From positions 372,001 through 436,000 of the forward strand of contig NZ_NJGU01000005.1 of NCBI RefSeq assembly GCF_002213415.1: a stretch of DNA of 64,000 bases, in the 5' to 3' direction. Under the pieces are notes generated by a model. The model had not been told where the DNA came from. It worked only from the letters and a program-made list of their open reading frames with translations, and did not search any database. Shown here piece by piece: positions 38,151 to 48,248 of the stretch. This stretch comes from Herbaspirillum robiniae (lineage in GTDB: Bacteria > Pseudomonadota > Gammaproteobacteria > Burkholderiales > Burkholderiaceae_D). Both the position numbers and the translations under genes were made by a program. Each line of letters starts with the position of its first letter. The stretch's first letter is position 1.

Positions 38151-38675
38151 ATGGATCGCTACACCAAACCCGCCGTGCTGCTGCACTGGCTGATCGCCCT
38201 GCTGATCATTTCCGCCTTCGGCCTCGGCCTGACCATGGTCAATATTCCCGGCCTGACACCGACCAAGCTCAAATACTTCTCCTGGCACAAGTGGATAGGC
38301 GTGACCGTGCTGGCGCTGGCCTGCCTGCGGCTGCTCTGGCGCCTGACACACAAGGCTCCCGCCTATCCGGCCCATATGCCCGGATGGCAGCAAGCCGCTG
38401 CGCACTGGCTGCACATTGGGCTGTATGTACTCATGTTTGCCATCCCGGTATCCGGCTATTTCTACAGCCTCTCGGCCGGCGTGCCGGTGGTCTACCTGGG
38501 CATCGTGCCGCTGCCGGTGCTCATGGCGCCCAACCCGGAACTCAAGCCGCTGCTCAAGGACGCCCACTACGTGCTGAACATGACGCTGCTGGCCGCCTTT
38601 GCGCTGCACGTGCTGGCGGCGCTGAAGCACCAGTTCATCGATCGCGACCACCTGTTCCGACGCATGATGCCGTAA
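38151..38675 (+). CDS. Cytochrome b561 family membrane protein
   Basis: A 174-aa protein with four hydrophobic helices and the paired haem histidines of bacterial b561 (VLLHWLIALLII, FSWHKWIGVTVL, HWLHIGLYVLM, AFALHVLAALKH). Such proteins move electrons between the quinone pool and periplasmic acceptors; E. coli CybB oxidises superoxide to reduce quinone. ATG 38151 (MDRYTKPAVLLHW) is chosen because the upstream frame has no family similarity. Two yceI genes follow, as is common. Confidence 0.9.
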   Translation: MDRYTKPAVLLHWLIALLIISAFGLGLTMVNIPGLTPTKLKYFSWHKWIGVTVLALACLRLLWRLTHKAPAYPAHMPGWQQAAAHWLHIGLYVLMFAIPVSGYFYSLSAGVPVVYLGIVPLPVLMAPNPELKPLLKDAHYVLNMTLLAAFALHVLAALKHQFIDRDHLFRRMMP

Positions 38676-38792
38676 CGGCGCCATCGCATTCAAAGATACG
38701 CCGCAAGCCAGTCGCCGCGGCGGGTTTCACCCCAGCCTTACCGCAGGCTGTTCAGGCCTGACCGTTCTCCTTTCGTTTTTACGGGATCCGAT

Positions 38793-39359
38793 ATGACATT
38801 GCGAAGCATCATCAAACCCACCCTGGCCACCATCGGCGCCCTCACCCTGGCAGCCTCGGCGCATGCCGCGCCGCTGAAGATCGACGCCGCCAAGAGCAGC
38901 GTGGGCGCCACCTTCAAGCAGCTCAACGTGCCGGTCGACGCCAAGTTCAAGAAGTTCACCGCCGCCATCGACTTCGATGCCGCCAAGCCGGAACAGGGTA
39001 AGGCCAGCGTCGAGATCGACGTCGCCAGCTTCGACCTGGGCGAGGCCGAGTACAACAAGGAAGTGCAGAAGAAGGAGTGGTTCAACGCCGCGCAATTCCC
39101 CAAGGCGACCTTCGTGGCCAGCTCGATCAAGGCTGCCGGCACCGGCAAGTTTGACGTCGCCGGCAAGCTGACCATCAAGGGCAAGAGCAGCGACGTCAGC
39201 TTCCCGCTGACCGTGAAGAAGGAAGGCAGCGCGCAGGTCTTCGACGGCAGCCTGCCGATCAAGCGCCTGACCTACAACATCGGCGAAGGCGAGTGGAAGG
39301 ATACCGGCATGGTGGCCGATGAAGTCACCATCAAGTTCCACATCGTCGCCGCGCAGTAA
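38793..39359 (+). CDS. YceI-family periplasmic lipid-binding protein, copy 1
   Basis: A 188-aa protein with a signal peptide ending near SAHA (residues 22-25) and an eight-stranded YceI lipocalin-like barrel ([20 protein letters not shown], then [20 protein letters not shown] and [19 protein letters not shown]). Characterised YceI proteins bind polyisoprenoids. Its place between cytochrome b561 and a second YceI suggests a quinone-related or membrane-stress role. Confidence 0.88.
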   Translation: MTLRSIIKPTLATIGALTLAASAHAAPLKIDAAKSSVGATFKQLNVPVDAKFKKFTAAIDFDAAKPEQGKASVEIDVASFDLGEAEYNKEVQKKEWFNAAQFPKATFVASSIKAAGTGKFDVAGKLTIKGKSSDVSFPLTVKKEGSAQVFDGSLPIKRLTYNIGEGEWKDTGMVADEVTIKFHIVAAQ

Positions 39360-39463
39360 CGCAGCAATCAGGGATAACTACACAACAAGATCCGCGCCAT
39401 GTCGCGCCGCTGTCCGGCGGTGCTTCCCAAGCCGGTAATTTTTTATACTCAAGGAACCGATAC

Positions 39464-40042
39464 ATGAAACTGAACCGCCTCCTCGTCGCCCTGGCCGCCG
39501 CCGGCGTCGCCGCTTCCGCATTCGCCGCCGACACCTACACCGTCGACCCGAACCACACCTACCCCAGCTTCGAAGCCGACCACATGGGTGGCGTCTCGGT
39601 CTGGCGCGGCAAGTTCACCAAGAGCAGCGGCACCGTGACCCTGGACCGCGCCGCCAAGACCGGCTCCATGGAAATCACCATCGACGCCTCGAGCATCGAC
39701 TTCGGCCACACCAAGATGAACGACCACGCCAAGAGCGCCGAGATGTTCGACGTCGCCAAGTTCCCGACCGCGGTCTACAAGGGCACCGCCATCAAGTTCG
39801 ACGGCGACAAGCCGGTGTCGGTCGAAGGCACCTTGACGCTGCACGGCGTGACCAAGCCGGTGGCCCTGGCCATCGACAAGTTCAAGTGCATCCAGCACCC
39901 GATGCTCAAGCGCGAAGTCTGCGGCGCTGACGCGACCGCCACGTTCGACCGCGCCGACTTCGGCATCGACTACGGCGCCAAGTACGGTTTCTCGACTGTG
40001 ACCAAGCTGGCCATCCAGGTCGAAGCGATCAAGAACAACTGA
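39464..40042 (+). CDS. YceI-family periplasmic lipid-binding protein, copy 2
   Basis: A 192-aa paralogue with a signal peptide ([14 protein letters not shown]...AFAA) and the classical YceI start [20 protein letters not shown]. It is closer to E. coli YceI than the preceding copy and has two cysteines ([12 protein letters not shown]) that could pair. The two copies differ strongly, so this is an old duplication. A strong terminator follows, closing the three-gene unit. Confidence 0.9.
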   Translation: MKLNRLLVALAAAGVAASAFAADTYTVDPNHTYPSFEADHMGGVSVWRGKFTKSSGTVTLDRAAKTGSMEITIDASSIDFGHTKMNDHAKSAEMFDVAKFPTAVYKGTAIKFDGDKPVSVEGTLTLHGVTKPVALAIDKFKCIQHPMLKREVCGADATATFDRADFGIDYGAKYGFSTVTKLAIQVEAIKNN

Positions 40043-40061
40043 TCAGCCTGCGCCGACAGCC

Positions 40062-40092
40062 AAAAGCCGATGCATAATGCATCGGCTTTTTT
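40062..40092 (+). terminator. Terminator after the yceI pair
   Basis: AAAGCCGATGCA-ta-ATGCATCGGCTTTTTT, a long near-perfect stem with a T-run. Confidence 0.9.
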
Positions 40093-40226
40093 GTTTGCCG
40101 CGTTTGCTCGCGATCATTGAGCACATCAGCCGGATCCCGCACAATGACTCGCATTCCGCGTTTTGCCCGCCTGCAAAACTTTTTAAAACGCGCTAACCTA
40201 GCGCTGTTCCATGAGGACCAAGTAGC

Positions 40227-40862
40227 ATGTCGATAGCAGACCTACGTAAAGACTACAGCCGCGCCAGTTTGTCCGAATTCGAAGCCGCCGCCGATCCGGT
40301 TGCACAATTTGCAACCTGGTTCGATGAAGCGACCAAAGCACAGATACCCGAACCCAACGCGATGAGCGTTGCCACCGTCGGGCCCGATGGAAGACCGTCT
40401 TCGCGCATCGTCCTGATCAAGCAGTTTGACCAGAATGGCTTTACCTGGTTTACCAACTACGACAGCCGCAAGGGAAGGGATGTCGAATCCAATCCGTACG
40501 TAGCCTTGTTGTTCCATTGGGTAGAACTCGAACGCCAGGTTCGAATCGAAGGGAAGATCGAGCGCGTCACCAAAGAAGAAAGCGACGCGTACTTCTCCAG
40601 CCGCCCGCTGGCCAGCCAACTGGGAGCCATTGCTTCCCGTCAGAGCCAGGCGGTCGCCGATCGCGAAACACTGGAACAACAATACGAAGCGACGAAGCAG
40701 CAATTCGGCGAACATCCGGTGCGCCCAGACCACTGGGGCGGCTACCGGGTCATCCCTGACCGCATCGAATTCTGGCAAGGCCGACCATCGCGCATGCATG
40801 ATCGCGTGCTCTACACGCGCACCGACAACGGCGAATGGCAACGGCGGCGCCTGCAGCCCTGA
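40227..40862 (+). CDS. pdxH: Pyridoxamine/pyridoxine 5'-phosphate oxidase
   Basis: A 211-aa FMN enzyme making pyridoxal 5'-phosphate. Conserved segments include [27 protein letters not shown] (FMN site) and the C-terminal [16 protein letters not shown] with RMHDRVLY. Full length for the family. A small GCGCTA-acc-TAGCGC palindrome lies 22 bp upstream (40190-40204). cfa follows after 58 bp and may share the transcript. Confidence 0.95.
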   Translation: MSIADLRKDYSRASLSEFEAAADPVAQFATWFDEATKAQIPEPNAMSVATVGPDGRPSSRIVLIKQFDQNGFTWFTNYDSRKGRDVESNPYVALLFHWVELERQVRIEGKIERVTKEESDAYFSSRPLASQLGAIASRQSQAVADRETLEQQYEATKQQFGEHPVRPDHWGGYRVIPDRIEFWQGRPSRMHDRVLYTRTDNGEWQRRRLQP

Positions 40863-40920
40863 CGCCCCGAACGACGGCAGGACTGTTAAGCATTCAACGT
40901 CACTAACGCGGAGGAAAATC

Positions 40921-42126
40921 GTGTTTTGGGAAAAGAAGCTTGACGCCTGGGTAGAGAATATTCGCAACGCATCCGCGCCGCCGCTGCGGCTGGTGCTGTG
41001 GAACGGACAGCAATACGACTTCAGCAAGGGTACGCCCGAAGTCACGCTGAAGGTGCCGCAAGCATCGGCCATCACCTCGCTGCTCAACCCCTCGCTGGCC
41101 AATCTCGGCGAGGCCTACGTCGAAGGCAAGATCGAGGTCGAAGGCGCGGTCAAGAACATCATCAAGGTCGCCAACGAGCTGGCCGCCGGCACGCTCAAGG
41201 CCGAAGGCAAGCTGGGCCGCATGGTGCGCAGCGTGACGCACACCAAGAAGAAGGACGCCGAAGCGATCCAGTATCACTACGACGTCTCCAACGACTTCTA
41301 CAAGCTGTTCCTCGACGAGAACATGGTCTATTCATGTGCCTACTTCGAGAACGGCGACGAGGATCTCGCCACCGCGCAGATCAAGAAGATCGACCACATC
41401 CTCAACAAGATCCAGCTCAAGCCAGGCCAGACGCTGCTCGACATCGGCTGCGGCTGGGGCGCGCTGGTGCTGCGCGCGGCGCAGAAATACGGCGCCAAGT
41501 GCGTCGGCATCACGCTGTCGCAGAACCAGTACGCGCTGGCCAGGGAGCGCGTCGAACGCGCCGGCCTGTCGGACCGCATCGAGATCCGCCTGCAGGACTA
41601 CCGCGACGTGAGCGGCACCTTCGACCGCATCACCAGCGTGGGCATGTTCGAGCACGTGGGCATCAAGAACCTGCCGGCCTACTTCCGCCAGATCAACAAG
41701 CTGCTGGCCGACGGCGGCATGGTCATGAACCACGGCATCACCAGCACCGACATCGACAACGGCGAGTCGCCCTACGGCGCCGGCGAATTCATCGACAAGT
41801 ACGTGTTCCCGGCCGGCGAACTGCCGCACATCAGCATGGTGCTCAAGACCATGCAGGAAGGCGGCCTGGAGGCCTTCGACGTCGAGAACCTGCGCCGCCA
41901 CTACGCCCGCACCTGCGGCATGTGGGCCGACAATTTCGAGGCCAACACCGAAGCCATCCGCAAGGTGACCGACGAGAAGCATTACCGCATCTGGCGCGTC
42001 TACCTGGCCGGCAGCTCCTACGGCTTCGAACGGGACTGGATCTCGCTGTACCAGGTGGTCTGCACCAAGGCCGACAGCAGCGCGCAGACGCTGCCGTGGT
42101 CGCGCAATTACGTCTACGACAAATGA
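40921..42126 (+). CDS. cfa: Cyclopropane-fatty-acyl-phospholipid synthase
   Basis: A 401-aa methyltransferase that adds a methylene bridge across unsaturated fatty acyl chains in membrane lipids, typically in stationary phase. The SAM site is LLDIGCGWGALVLRAA and the active-site region includes MVYSCAYFENGDEDL and VGMFEHVGIKN. The start is a GTG at 40921, set by a strong GGAGGAAA at 40910-40917; the open frame runs nearly 300 bp upstream through pdxH and should be ignored. Confidence 0.94.
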   Translation: MFWEKKLDAWVENIRNASAPPLRLVLWNGQQYDFSKGTPEVTLKVPQASAITSLLNPSLANLGEAYVEGKIEVEGAVKNIIKVANELAAGTLKAEGKLGRMVRSVTHTKKKDAEAIQYHYDVSNDFYKLFLDENMVYSCAYFENGDEDLATAQIKKIDHILNKIQLKPGQTLLDIGCGWGALVLRAAQKYGAKCVGITLSQNQYALARERVERAGLSDRIEIRLQDYRDVSGTFDRITSVGMFEHVGIKNLPAYFRQINKLLADGGMVMNHGITSTDIDNGESPYGAGEFIDKYVFPAGELPHISMVLKTMQEGGLEAFDVENLRRHYARTCGMWADNFEANTEAIRKVTDEKHYRIWRVYLAGSSYGFERDWISLYQVVCTKADSSAQTLPWSRNYVYDK

Positions 42127-42158
42127 GGTGAATCCGGCGCCTGCGGCCGGATGAAAAA

Positions 42159-42188
42159 ACGGGCATGCGGATAATCCGGTGCCCGTTC
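42159..42188. terminator. Terminator between cfa and msrA
   Basis: AACGGGCA and TGCCCGTT flank an inner CGGAT/ATCCG-like stem; A-rich on the left and TTCTTGTTT on the right, between convergent genes. Confidence 0.75.
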
Positions 42189-42204
42189 TTGTTTGCCTGT
42201 CGCC

Positions 42205-42738
42205 CTACTCCTTGCGGCTCTTCTCCGCGAAAGTCTGTCGGAATTTCTCCAGCTTGGGCGCCACCACGAAGGCGCAGTACCCCTGGAAGGGATGCTGCTG
42301 GAAGTAATTCTGGTGGTAATCCTCGGCCTTGTAGTACGGCTGCGGAGCGCTCAGTTCGGTGACGATGGGCGCATCCCACACCAGCGCCATCTCGGCGATG
42401 ATGTGCCTGACGGTGTCGTGCTGCTTCTCATCCTGGTAGTAGATGACGGAGCGGTATTGCGTGCCCACGTCATTGCCCTGGCGGTTCAGCGTGGTCGGGT
42501 CGTGGATCGTGAAGAAAATCTCCAGGATCTCTCGATAGCTGATTTGCGCCGGGTCGAAACTGAGCTTGACCACTTCCGCGTGGCCGGTCTGGCCGCCGCA
42601 CACCTGCTCGTAGCTCGGACGGTCCACCGCGCCGCCGGTATAGCCCGACTCGACTGCCTCAACCCCGTTGACCTGCTGGTAGACCGCCTCCAGGCACCAG
42701 AAGCAGCCGCCGCCCAAGACCGCGATTTCGCTTGCCAT
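42205..42738 (-). CDS. msrA: Peptide methionine (S)-sulfoxide reductase
   Basis: A 177-aa repair enzyme that reduces oxidised methionine. The catalytic GGGCFWC motif puts the nucleophile at C12, and GYTGGAVDRPSYEQVC and YHQNYF are conserved. The start is ATG 42738: GGGAGA on the minus strand is 6 nt upstream, whereas the nearby ATG at 42744 would be fused to it. Confidence 0.94.
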   Translation of the reverse strand: MASEIAVLGGGCFWCLEAVYQQVNGVEAVESGYTGGAVDRPSYEQVCGGQTGHAEVVKLSFDPAQISYREILEIFFTIHDPTTLNRQGNDVGTQYRSVIYYQDEKQHDTVRHIIAEMALVWDAPIVTELSAPQPYYKAEDYHQNYFQQHPFQGYCAFVVAPKLEKFRQTFAEKSRKE

Positions 42739-42908
42739 GATCATCTCCCTACTTTTGATTACATTAAATGAAACTCTAGCGCAAAACGCCATTGCCCGCG
42801 CGAAACCCTGCACGCTCCCGGCGGCGGGCAATACCGGCGTCGATCCGGTATCATGTAGGTTCATGCCCGGCGCTTGCCTGCGGCCCTACCGAATTCTCCT
42901 CAAGTCCG

Positions 42909-43415
42909 ATGCACACACGCTTCCCGCGCGCCGAATCGCGCGAATTCGACGCCAGTCATTTCCGCAAGGCACTTTCCCAGTTCGCCACCGGCGTCACCGT
43001 CATCACCACGCGCCTGGCCGACGGCACCCTGCTCGGCCTGACCGCGAGCTCCTTCAATTCGGTCTCGCTGGATCCGCCGCTGGTGCTCTGGAGCCTCGGC
43101 ACCAAGGCCAACAGCATGCCGGTCTTCACCGGCAATTCGCATTACGTGATCAATATCCTGGGCGCCGAACAGGCCCACCTGGCGCAGCAGTTCGCCAGCA
43201 AGATGGAAGATCGTTTCGAAGGCGTGGGCTATTCGCTCTCGCGCACCGGACAGCCTGTGCTGGACGGCGTATCGGCCTGGTTCGAATGCCACAACCGCAG
43301 CCAGTATCCCGAGGGCGATCACATCATTTTCGTAGGTGAGGTCGAACATTGCGAAGTCAATCCGCAGGCGGCCCTGGTATTCCACAACGGCGGGTTCATC
43401 AAGACCGGCGCATGA
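42909..43415 (+). CDS. Flavin reductase family protein
   Basis: A 168-aa FMN-binding split-barrel protein. The segment FRKALSQFATGVTVITTRL and LTASSFNSVSLDPPLVLWSL are typical of flavin reductases that supply reduced FMN or FAD to two-component monooxygenases. No oxygenase partner lies next to it, so its physiological partner is unknown. ATG 42909 is chosen by similarity; the upstream frame is not conserved. Confidence 0.85.
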   Translation: MHTRFPRAESREFDASHFRKALSQFATGVTVITTRLADGTLLGLTASSFNSVSLDPPLVLWSLGTKANSMPVFTGNSHYVINILGAEQAHLAQQFASKMEDRFEGVGYSLSRTGQPVLDGVSAWFECHNRSQYPEGDHIIFVGEVEHCEVNPQAALVFHNGGFIKTGA

Positions 43416-43461
43416 CGCCGCGCTGAAACCGCGCGCATGCCTGATGCGTCGGCCCTGAAAC

Positions 43462-43489
43462 AAAAAAAGCGCCCGAAGGCGCTTTTTTT
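43462..43489. terminator. Bidirectional terminator between the flavin reductase gene and ompW
   Basis: AAAAAAAGCGCC-cgaa-GGCGCTTTTTTT between convergent genes. Confidence 0.9.
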
Positions 43490-43505
43490 GTTTTGCTCGT
43501 ACCAA

Positions 43506-44255
43506 TCAGAACTTGTAGCCGACGGACAGGAAGGTCACGATCGGGTTCAGGGTCAGGCTGGTGCTCGAGTGGGTGGTGCCGCCTGCCAGTGCCGGCAGTT
43601 CGGTGGTGATGTCGGCATTGGTCTTCAGCGGCAGATACGAGACCGAGAAGCCCAGCGACCAGTTCTTGTCGAAGTTGTAGGTAGCGCCCACGTTGAACAC
43701 CGGCGCCCACGACGAGCTCAGCTTGGCGCTGGACTTGGCAGTGGTCACGGCGCCGCCGCTGTACTTGCTGGAGATGGTCTGCTGGAAGCCGTTGCTCAGT
43801 TCGACGCTGTCGTACCAGACATAGCTCACACCGGCGCCCACGAACGGACGGAACTTGCTGTTGCCGTCGCCGAAGAACCACTTGGCCACGATCGCCGGGC
43901 TCCATTGCTTGGCCTTGCCGATTTCACCGACGCCGGCCAGGGTGCCGGTGCCGTTCAGCTTGAAGGTCGGCGGAATACCCAGGTCGGTGGTCACTGCGAA
44001 ATTGTCAGTGAAGAAGTGCGTGAAGGCGATGCCGACGGTGTCAGCATTGCTGACGGTGGCGCCCGATCCAGGGATCGGACCTGCGCCGGGACCATCGTTC
44101 TTGCGCAGGGTCTCGCTGGAGTCCTGCGGCGACAGGTGGAACCAGCCGAGGTTGACAACGTTGCTGCCAGCGGTCTGCGCCATGGCCGGAGCGGCGCAAG
44201 CGACCATCACGGACAGCGCGGCGATTTTGGGCAAAAGGGAAAATTGTTTCTGCAT
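43506..44255 (-). CDS. ompW: OmpW-family outer-membrane protein
   Basis: A 249-aa beta-barrel with a signal peptide (MQKQFSLLPKIAAL...APAMAQ) and the terminal phenylalanine expected for BAM substrates (VGYKF). Alternating hydrophobic strands such as FRPFVGAGVSYVWYD and WSLGFSVSYLPLKT fit the eight-stranded OmpW fold, thought to pass small hydrophobic molecules. The start is ATG 44255 after a GGAGA ribosome site; it is followed by a 319-bp upstream region. Confidence 0.9.
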   Translation of the reverse strand: MQKQFSLLPKIAALSVMVACAAPAMAQTAGSNVVNLGWFHLSPQDSSETLRKNDGPGAGPIPGSGATVSNADTVGIAFTHFFTDNFAVTTDLGIPPTFKLNGTGTLAGVGEIGKAKQWSPAIVAKWFFGDGNSKFRPFVGAGVSYVWYDSVELSNGFQQTISSKYSGGAVTTAKSSAKLSSSWAPVFNVGATYNFDKNWSLGFSVSYLPLKTNADITTELPALAGGTTHSSTSLTLNPIVTFLSVGYKF

Positions 44256-44574
44256 TTTTTGTCTCCAAGAGTTAAGGGCATTGCCCAGATTTTTTGTATC
44301 CGTCGGCTGGCGTCGACGGGATGTTTCCCAACGGCTGTTCACCGCTTTTCATTTTTCTACGTAACTCAGGGTAACTAATGCGCCCTTCGTACTTACATCC
44401 GTCAATCAAAAAGAACGCGCGTGCTATTCTTCGGAGATACTATGCCAGCTTTGTGACAATTTGTATAGACGATGACAGGAGGTGTCTTGTTTTGACAACC
44501 GGCAACTGACTTGGGAGTCAGTACCGGCTTTCAGGATGGGCATTCCAACGGACGACGGCCGGGCAACATGCCGC
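44256..44574. other. 319-bp spacer upstream of ompW
   Basis: An AT-rich part (about 44340-44470) probably holds the ompW promoter on the minus strand, but I cannot pick a confident -35/-10 pair. A hairpin at 44499-44527 is the other notable item. No gene seen. Confidence 0.5.
44499..44527 (-). terminator. Hairpin after sua5, possible terminator
   Basis: ACTGACT-tggg-AGTCAGT is a perfect 7-bp stem extended by CCGG/CCGG. On the minus strand it follows sua5 by about 50 bp, with only a weak TTGTC tail, so termination is uncertain. Confidence 0.5.
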
Positions 44575-45615
44575 TCACAGCCGCGCCAGGATCCCCTGCG
44601 AATCGAAGGCCGCGCGGCGCAGCCGGTCGTTCACGCCCTGCCATTGCGGGGTAGCCGGCAAGCCCTCCACCACGATGATGTCGGCGCCCGCATGGTCCAT
44701 GTCGCGCAAGGCGGCATACAGGTCATGCGCATAGGCGTTCGTCTCCTGCGGCATGGGCTGGATGACGGCAGCCTCATGCGCGCCCTGGGCACGGCAGATC
44801 AGCGCGACCTTCTTGCCGCCGGCGGCCAGCTTGGCCAGCACCACGGGCAAGTCCTCGGGACTGACCTGCACCACAGGGGTATTGGGCGCGTAATGCGCGT
44901 CCAGCGTGCCGGACGCGCGCGGCGCGGCGGCATCCGGGGCGGCGGGCGCCACGCCCAGCACCGCGGCGATCTGGTCGGCGCTGATGTGGCCCGGACGCAG
45001 CAGCACCGGGCCATGAGTGTCGATGCGGGACAGATCGACGATGGTCGACTCGATGCCGACCTCGCTCTGGCCGCCATCCAATATGTAATCCACCAGGCCG
45101 CCGCCGTCATCGCCGAACTCTTCGCGCACATGCGCCGCAGTCGTCGGGCTGACGTGCCCGAACTTGTTGGCGGAAGGCCCGGCGATGCCGCCCTTGCCGC
45201 CGCGGAATTCGCGCAGCAGCGCTTGCGCCACCGGATGCGACGGGCAACGCAAGCCCACCGAATCCTGGCCACCGGCGACGGCGTCGGGAATGTGCGCGGC
45301 GCGCTTGAGGATCAGCGTCAGCGGTCCCGGCCAGAACGAGGCGATCAGGCGACGCGCCTCGACCGGCACCGAAGCAGCCCAGTAACCGATGTCGGCTTCA
45401 GGCGAAACGTGCACGATCACAGGGTGGTTCGCCGGGCGCCCCTTGGCGGCGTAGATGGCGGCGATCGCCGCCGGATCCTCTGCGTCGCCGCCCAGGCCGT
45501 AGACGGTCTCGGTCGGAAACGCCACCAGCTTGCCCTGCTCCAGCTTGCGCGCGGCCAGCATGACGGCCGCGGCGTCGATCACGTGTCCGGCGGGATGTTG
45601 TTTGTCGTCGCTCAT
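44575..45615 (-). CDS. Threonylcarbamoyl-AMP synthase (Sua5, long form)
   Basis: A 346-aa enzyme that makes threonylcarbamoyl-AMP for the universal t6A37 tRNA modification. The YrdC domain (KLVAFPTETVYGLGGDA; GPSANKFGHVSPT; RPGHIS) takes up the first 200 residues, and a Sua5 C-terminal domain (SGTLDAHYAPNTPV) follows after a Pro/Ala linker. The ATG at 45615 is supported by AGGA 7 nt upstream. It is 22 bp after purK, the last gene of the operon. Confidence 0.92.
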   Translation of the reverse strand: MSDDKQHPAGHVIDAAAVMLAARKLEQGKLVAFPTETVYGLGGDAEDPAAIAAIYAAKGRPANHPVIVHVSPEADIGYWAASVPVEARRLIASFWPGPLTLILKRAAHIPDAVAGGQDSVGLRCPSHPVAQALLREFRGGKGGIAGPSANKFGHVSPTTAAHVREEFGDDGGGLVDYILDGGQSEVGIESTIVDLSRIDTHGPVLLRPGHISADQIAAVLGVAPAAPDAAAPRASGTLDAHYAPNTPVVQVSPEDLPVVLAKLAAGGKKVALICRAQGAHEAAVIQPMPQETNAYAHDLYAALRDMDHAGADIIVVEGLPATPQWQGVNDRLRRAAFDSQGILARL

Positions 45616-45637
45616 GGCCATGTCCTGCCGTGCGCCA

Positions 45638-46837
45638 TCAAAGCGCGATGCCCAGAATGGCGCAGGCTGCAGCCAGCTGCCGCTGCGCATCCTCGATGGT
45701 GGCGCCGGTGAAGGTCACATGCCCCATCTTGCGGCCGCGACGCGCTTCTGCCTTGCCGTACAGGTGCAGGTGGGCGCCGGGCAAGGCCAGCACCTTCTCC
45801 CACGCCGGTTCGCGCAGAGTCTCGCCGTCGTACCAGACGTCGCCCAGGATGTTCAGCATCACCGCCGGCGAATGCTGGCGCGCATCGCCCAGCGGCAGGC
45901 GGGCCATGGCGCGCGCCTGCTGTTCGAACTGGCTGGCGACGCAGGCGTCGATGGTGTAGTGGCCGCTGTTGTGCGGACGCGGGGCCATCTCGTTGACCAC
46001 CAGCGCGCCATCCTCCAGCACGAAGAATTCGATGCACAGCACGCCCACGTACTGCATGGCGCCGATGATCTGCAGCGCCGCCTGCTGGGCGCGTCCGGCG
46101 GCCTCGGGCTTGATGTTGGGGCCGGGGACCGTGGTGGTGAACAGGATGCCGTCGCGATGCACGTTCTCGGCGATCGGGTAGACCACGGCCTGGCCGTCGT
46201 CGCCGCGCGCCACCAGCACCGAAACCTCATAGGCCAGCGGCAGCATCTTTTCCAGCACGCAGGTCACGCCCTGCATGTCCTTGAAGGCGGCGCGCACTTC
46301 ATCCTGCGTACGCACGCGCACCTGGCCCTTGCCGTCGTAGCCCATGCGGGCCGTCTTCAGGATGCCGGGCAAGAGATCGTCGCCGATGGCGGCAATGTCG
46401 GCCTCGGCATTGATCACCAGGTGCGGCGCCGGCAGCACGCCGGAGCGGCTGCCGCATTCGGTGAAGAAGGCCTTCTCGGCGGTGCGGTCCTGCGCGATCG
46501 ACACGCCGGAGGCGGCCGGCGCGACGAAGGTCTGGCCGGCCAGCGCGGCCAGGCTTTGCGCCGAGACATTCTCGAATTCAGTGGTCACCGCCGCGCACAG
46601 CGCGCCCAGCTCAGCCAGTGCCTTGGCGTCGTCATAGGGCGCCGCCAGCAGGCGGTCGGCCACCTGGCCGGCCGGGCAATCGGCGTCCGCTTCCAGCACG
46701 GCGACCTTGAAGCCCATGCTTTGGGCGGCGTGGGCGAACATGCGGCCGAGCTGGCCGCCGCCCATCACGCCCAGCCAGGTGGCGGGCGTGGTCGAAGGAA
46801 TGGCGAAAGGCTGTTTCTTCAGGGACTGCTGGGTCAT
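45638..46837 (-). CDS. purK: N5-carboxyaminoimidazole ribonucleotide synthase
   Basis: A 399-aa ATP-grasp enzyme that carboxylates AIR with bicarbonate. It begins with the nucleotide-fold motif [19 protein letters not shown] and has the ATP-grasp [10 protein letters not shown] and [24 protein letters not shown]. Its ATG overlaps the purE TGA (46834-46837), so the two are coupled, matching their consecutive reactions. Confidence 0.95.
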   Translation of the reverse strand: MTQQSLKKQPFAIPSTTPATWLGVMGGGQLGRMFAHAAQSMGFKVAVLEADADCPAGQVADRLLAAPYDDAKALAELGALCAAVTTEFENVSAQSLAALAGQTFVAPAASGVSIAQDRTAEKAFFTECGSRSGVLPAPHLVINAEADIAAIGDDLLPGILKTARMGYDGKGQVRVRTQDEVRAAFKDMQGVTCVLEKMLPLAYEVSVLVARGDDGQAVVYPIAENVHRDGILFTTTVPGPNIKPEAAGRAQQAALQIIGAMQYVGVLCIEFFVLEDGALVVNEMAPRPHNSGHYTIDACVASQFEQQARAMARLPLGDARQHSPAVMLNILGDVWYDGETLREPAWEKVLALPGAHLHLYGKAEARRGRKMGHVTFTGATIEDAQRQLAAACAILGIAL

Positions 46838-47331
46838 ACGGGCAACTTCATATCGAGGGCGACTTGCGTCTGGGTCTTGCGGAAGGCTTCCAGCTTGGCG
46901 GCCAGCGCATCGTCGGTAGTCGCCAGGATGGCGATGGCCGACAAGGCGGCATTGGCGGCGCCGGCCTCGCCGATGGCGTAGGTTGCCACCGGGATGCCCT
47001 TGGGCATCTGCACGATCGACAGCAGCGAATCCTCGCCGCGCAGATACTTGGACGGCACCGGCACGCCCAGCACCGGCACGATGGTCTTGGCAGCCACCAT
47101 GCCCGGCAGGTGGGCAGCGCCGCCGGCGCCGGCGATGATGGCGCGCAGGCCGCGCTCGCGCGCGGTCTCGGCGTAGGCGAACATCTGGTCAGGCATGCGG
47201 TGCGCGGAAATCACCTGCGCCTCGAAGGGGACGCCGAAATCCTTCAGGATGGTGACGGCGTTCTGCATCACGTCCCAGTCGGAGGACGAGCCCATGATGA
47301 CGCCGACCAGCGGCTTGATGGCGTTGCTCAT
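46834..47331 (-). CDS. purE: N5-carboxyaminoimidazole ribonucleotide mutase
   Basis: A 165-aa class I PurE that moves the carboxyl group from N5 to C4 of the imidazole. Conserved features are [29 protein letters not shown] and [16 protein letters not shown]. Three bases separate it from purC and it overlaps purK by four, so purC-purE-purK-sua5 read as one unit. Confidence 0.95.
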   Translation of the reverse strand: MSNAIKPLVGVIMGSSSDWDVMQNAVTILKDFGVPFEAQVISAHRMPDQMFAYAETARERGLRAIIAGAGGAAHLPGMVAAKTIVPVLGVPVPSKYLRGEDSLLSIVQMPKGIPVATYAIGEAGAANAALSAIAILATTDDALAAKLEAFRKTQTQVALDMKLPV

Positions 47332-47334
47332 GGC

Positions 47335-48231
47335 TCAGTCCTTCAGCTTGTTGCCGGTCAGGCGTTCCAGCGCTTCGCGGTACTTGGCGCCGGTCTTGTC
47401 GATCACATCGGCCGGCAGCGGCGGCGCCGGCGGCGTCTTTTGCCAGCCGTCGACGGTTTCCAGGTAGTCGCGCACGAACTGCTTGTCGAAGGACGGCGGC
47501 GAGATGCCGACCTGGTAGCTGTCGGCCGGCCAGAAGCGCGAGGAGTCGGCGGTCAGCACTTCATCCATCAGGTGCAGCACGCCGTTGTCGTCCAGGCCGA
47601 ACTCGAACTTGGTGTCGGCGATGATGATGCCGCGGGTGGCGGCATAGTCGGCGGCGGCGGTGTACAGGGCGATGGCGGTGTCGCGGATCTTGTTGGCCAG
47701 TTCGGCGCCGATGCGCTCCACGGTTTCTTCGAAGCTGATGTTCTCGTCATGCTCGCCCAGGTCGGCCTTGGCCGCCGGGGTGAAGATCGGCTGCTCCAGC
47801 TTGGACGCCTGCTGCAAGCCGGCCGGCAGCTTGATGCCGCAGATCGCGCCGGTGGCCTGGTAATCCTTCCAGCCCGAACCGATGATGTAGCCGCGCACCA
47901 CGGCTTCCACCAGGATCGGCTTCAAGCGCTTGGCCACCACGGCGCGTCCGCGCACCTGTTCCATTTCGGCCGGCGTCACCACCGACTCCGGATCCACGCC
48001 GGTCAGGTGATTGGGCACGATGTGGCCCAGCTTCTCGAACCAGAAATCGCTCATCTGGTTCAAGACACGGCCCTTGCCCGGAATCGGCTCGTTCATGACG
48101 ACGTCGAAGGCCGACAGGCGATCGGTCGTCACGATCAGCAACTTGTCGTCGCCGACGGCGTAGTTTTCGCGGACTTTGCCTGTGCCCAGCAGTGGCAGGG
48201 AGGTGATCGAGGATTTGTACAGACTGCTCAT
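47335..48231 (-). CDS. purC: Phosphoribosylaminoimidazole-succinocarboxamide synthase
   Basis: A 298-aa enzyme that attaches aspartate to CAIR in purine synthesis; its product is the substrate of PurB (36.5 kb). It is the eukaryote-like longer form ([42 protein letters not shown]). The start ATG 48231 ([12 protein letters not shown]) is the conserved N-terminus; the open frame upstream runs through a terminator and into fba. Confidence 0.95.
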   Translation of the reverse strand: MSSLYKSSITSLPLLGTGKVRENYAVGDDKLLIVTTDRLSAFDVVMNEPIPGKGRVLNQMSDFWFEKLGHIVPNHLTGVDPESVVTPAEMEQVRGRAVVAKRLKPILVEAVVRGYIIGSGWKDYQATGAICGIKLPAGLQQASKLEQPIFTPAAKADLGEHDENISFEETVERIGAELANKIRDTAIALYTAAADYAATRGIIIADTKFEFGLDDNGVLHLMDEVLTADSSRFWPADSYQVGISPPSFDKQFVRDYLETVDGWQKTPPAPPLPADVIDKTGAKYREALERLTGNKLKD

Positions 48232-48248
48232 GGTGGTCTTCCGTAAAG

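Noticed and set aside
44471..44500. AGGAGG followed by TTG as a small plus-strand gene
   Set aside because: The TTG frame stops after two codons and the longer GTG frame is antisense to sua5 without a domain.
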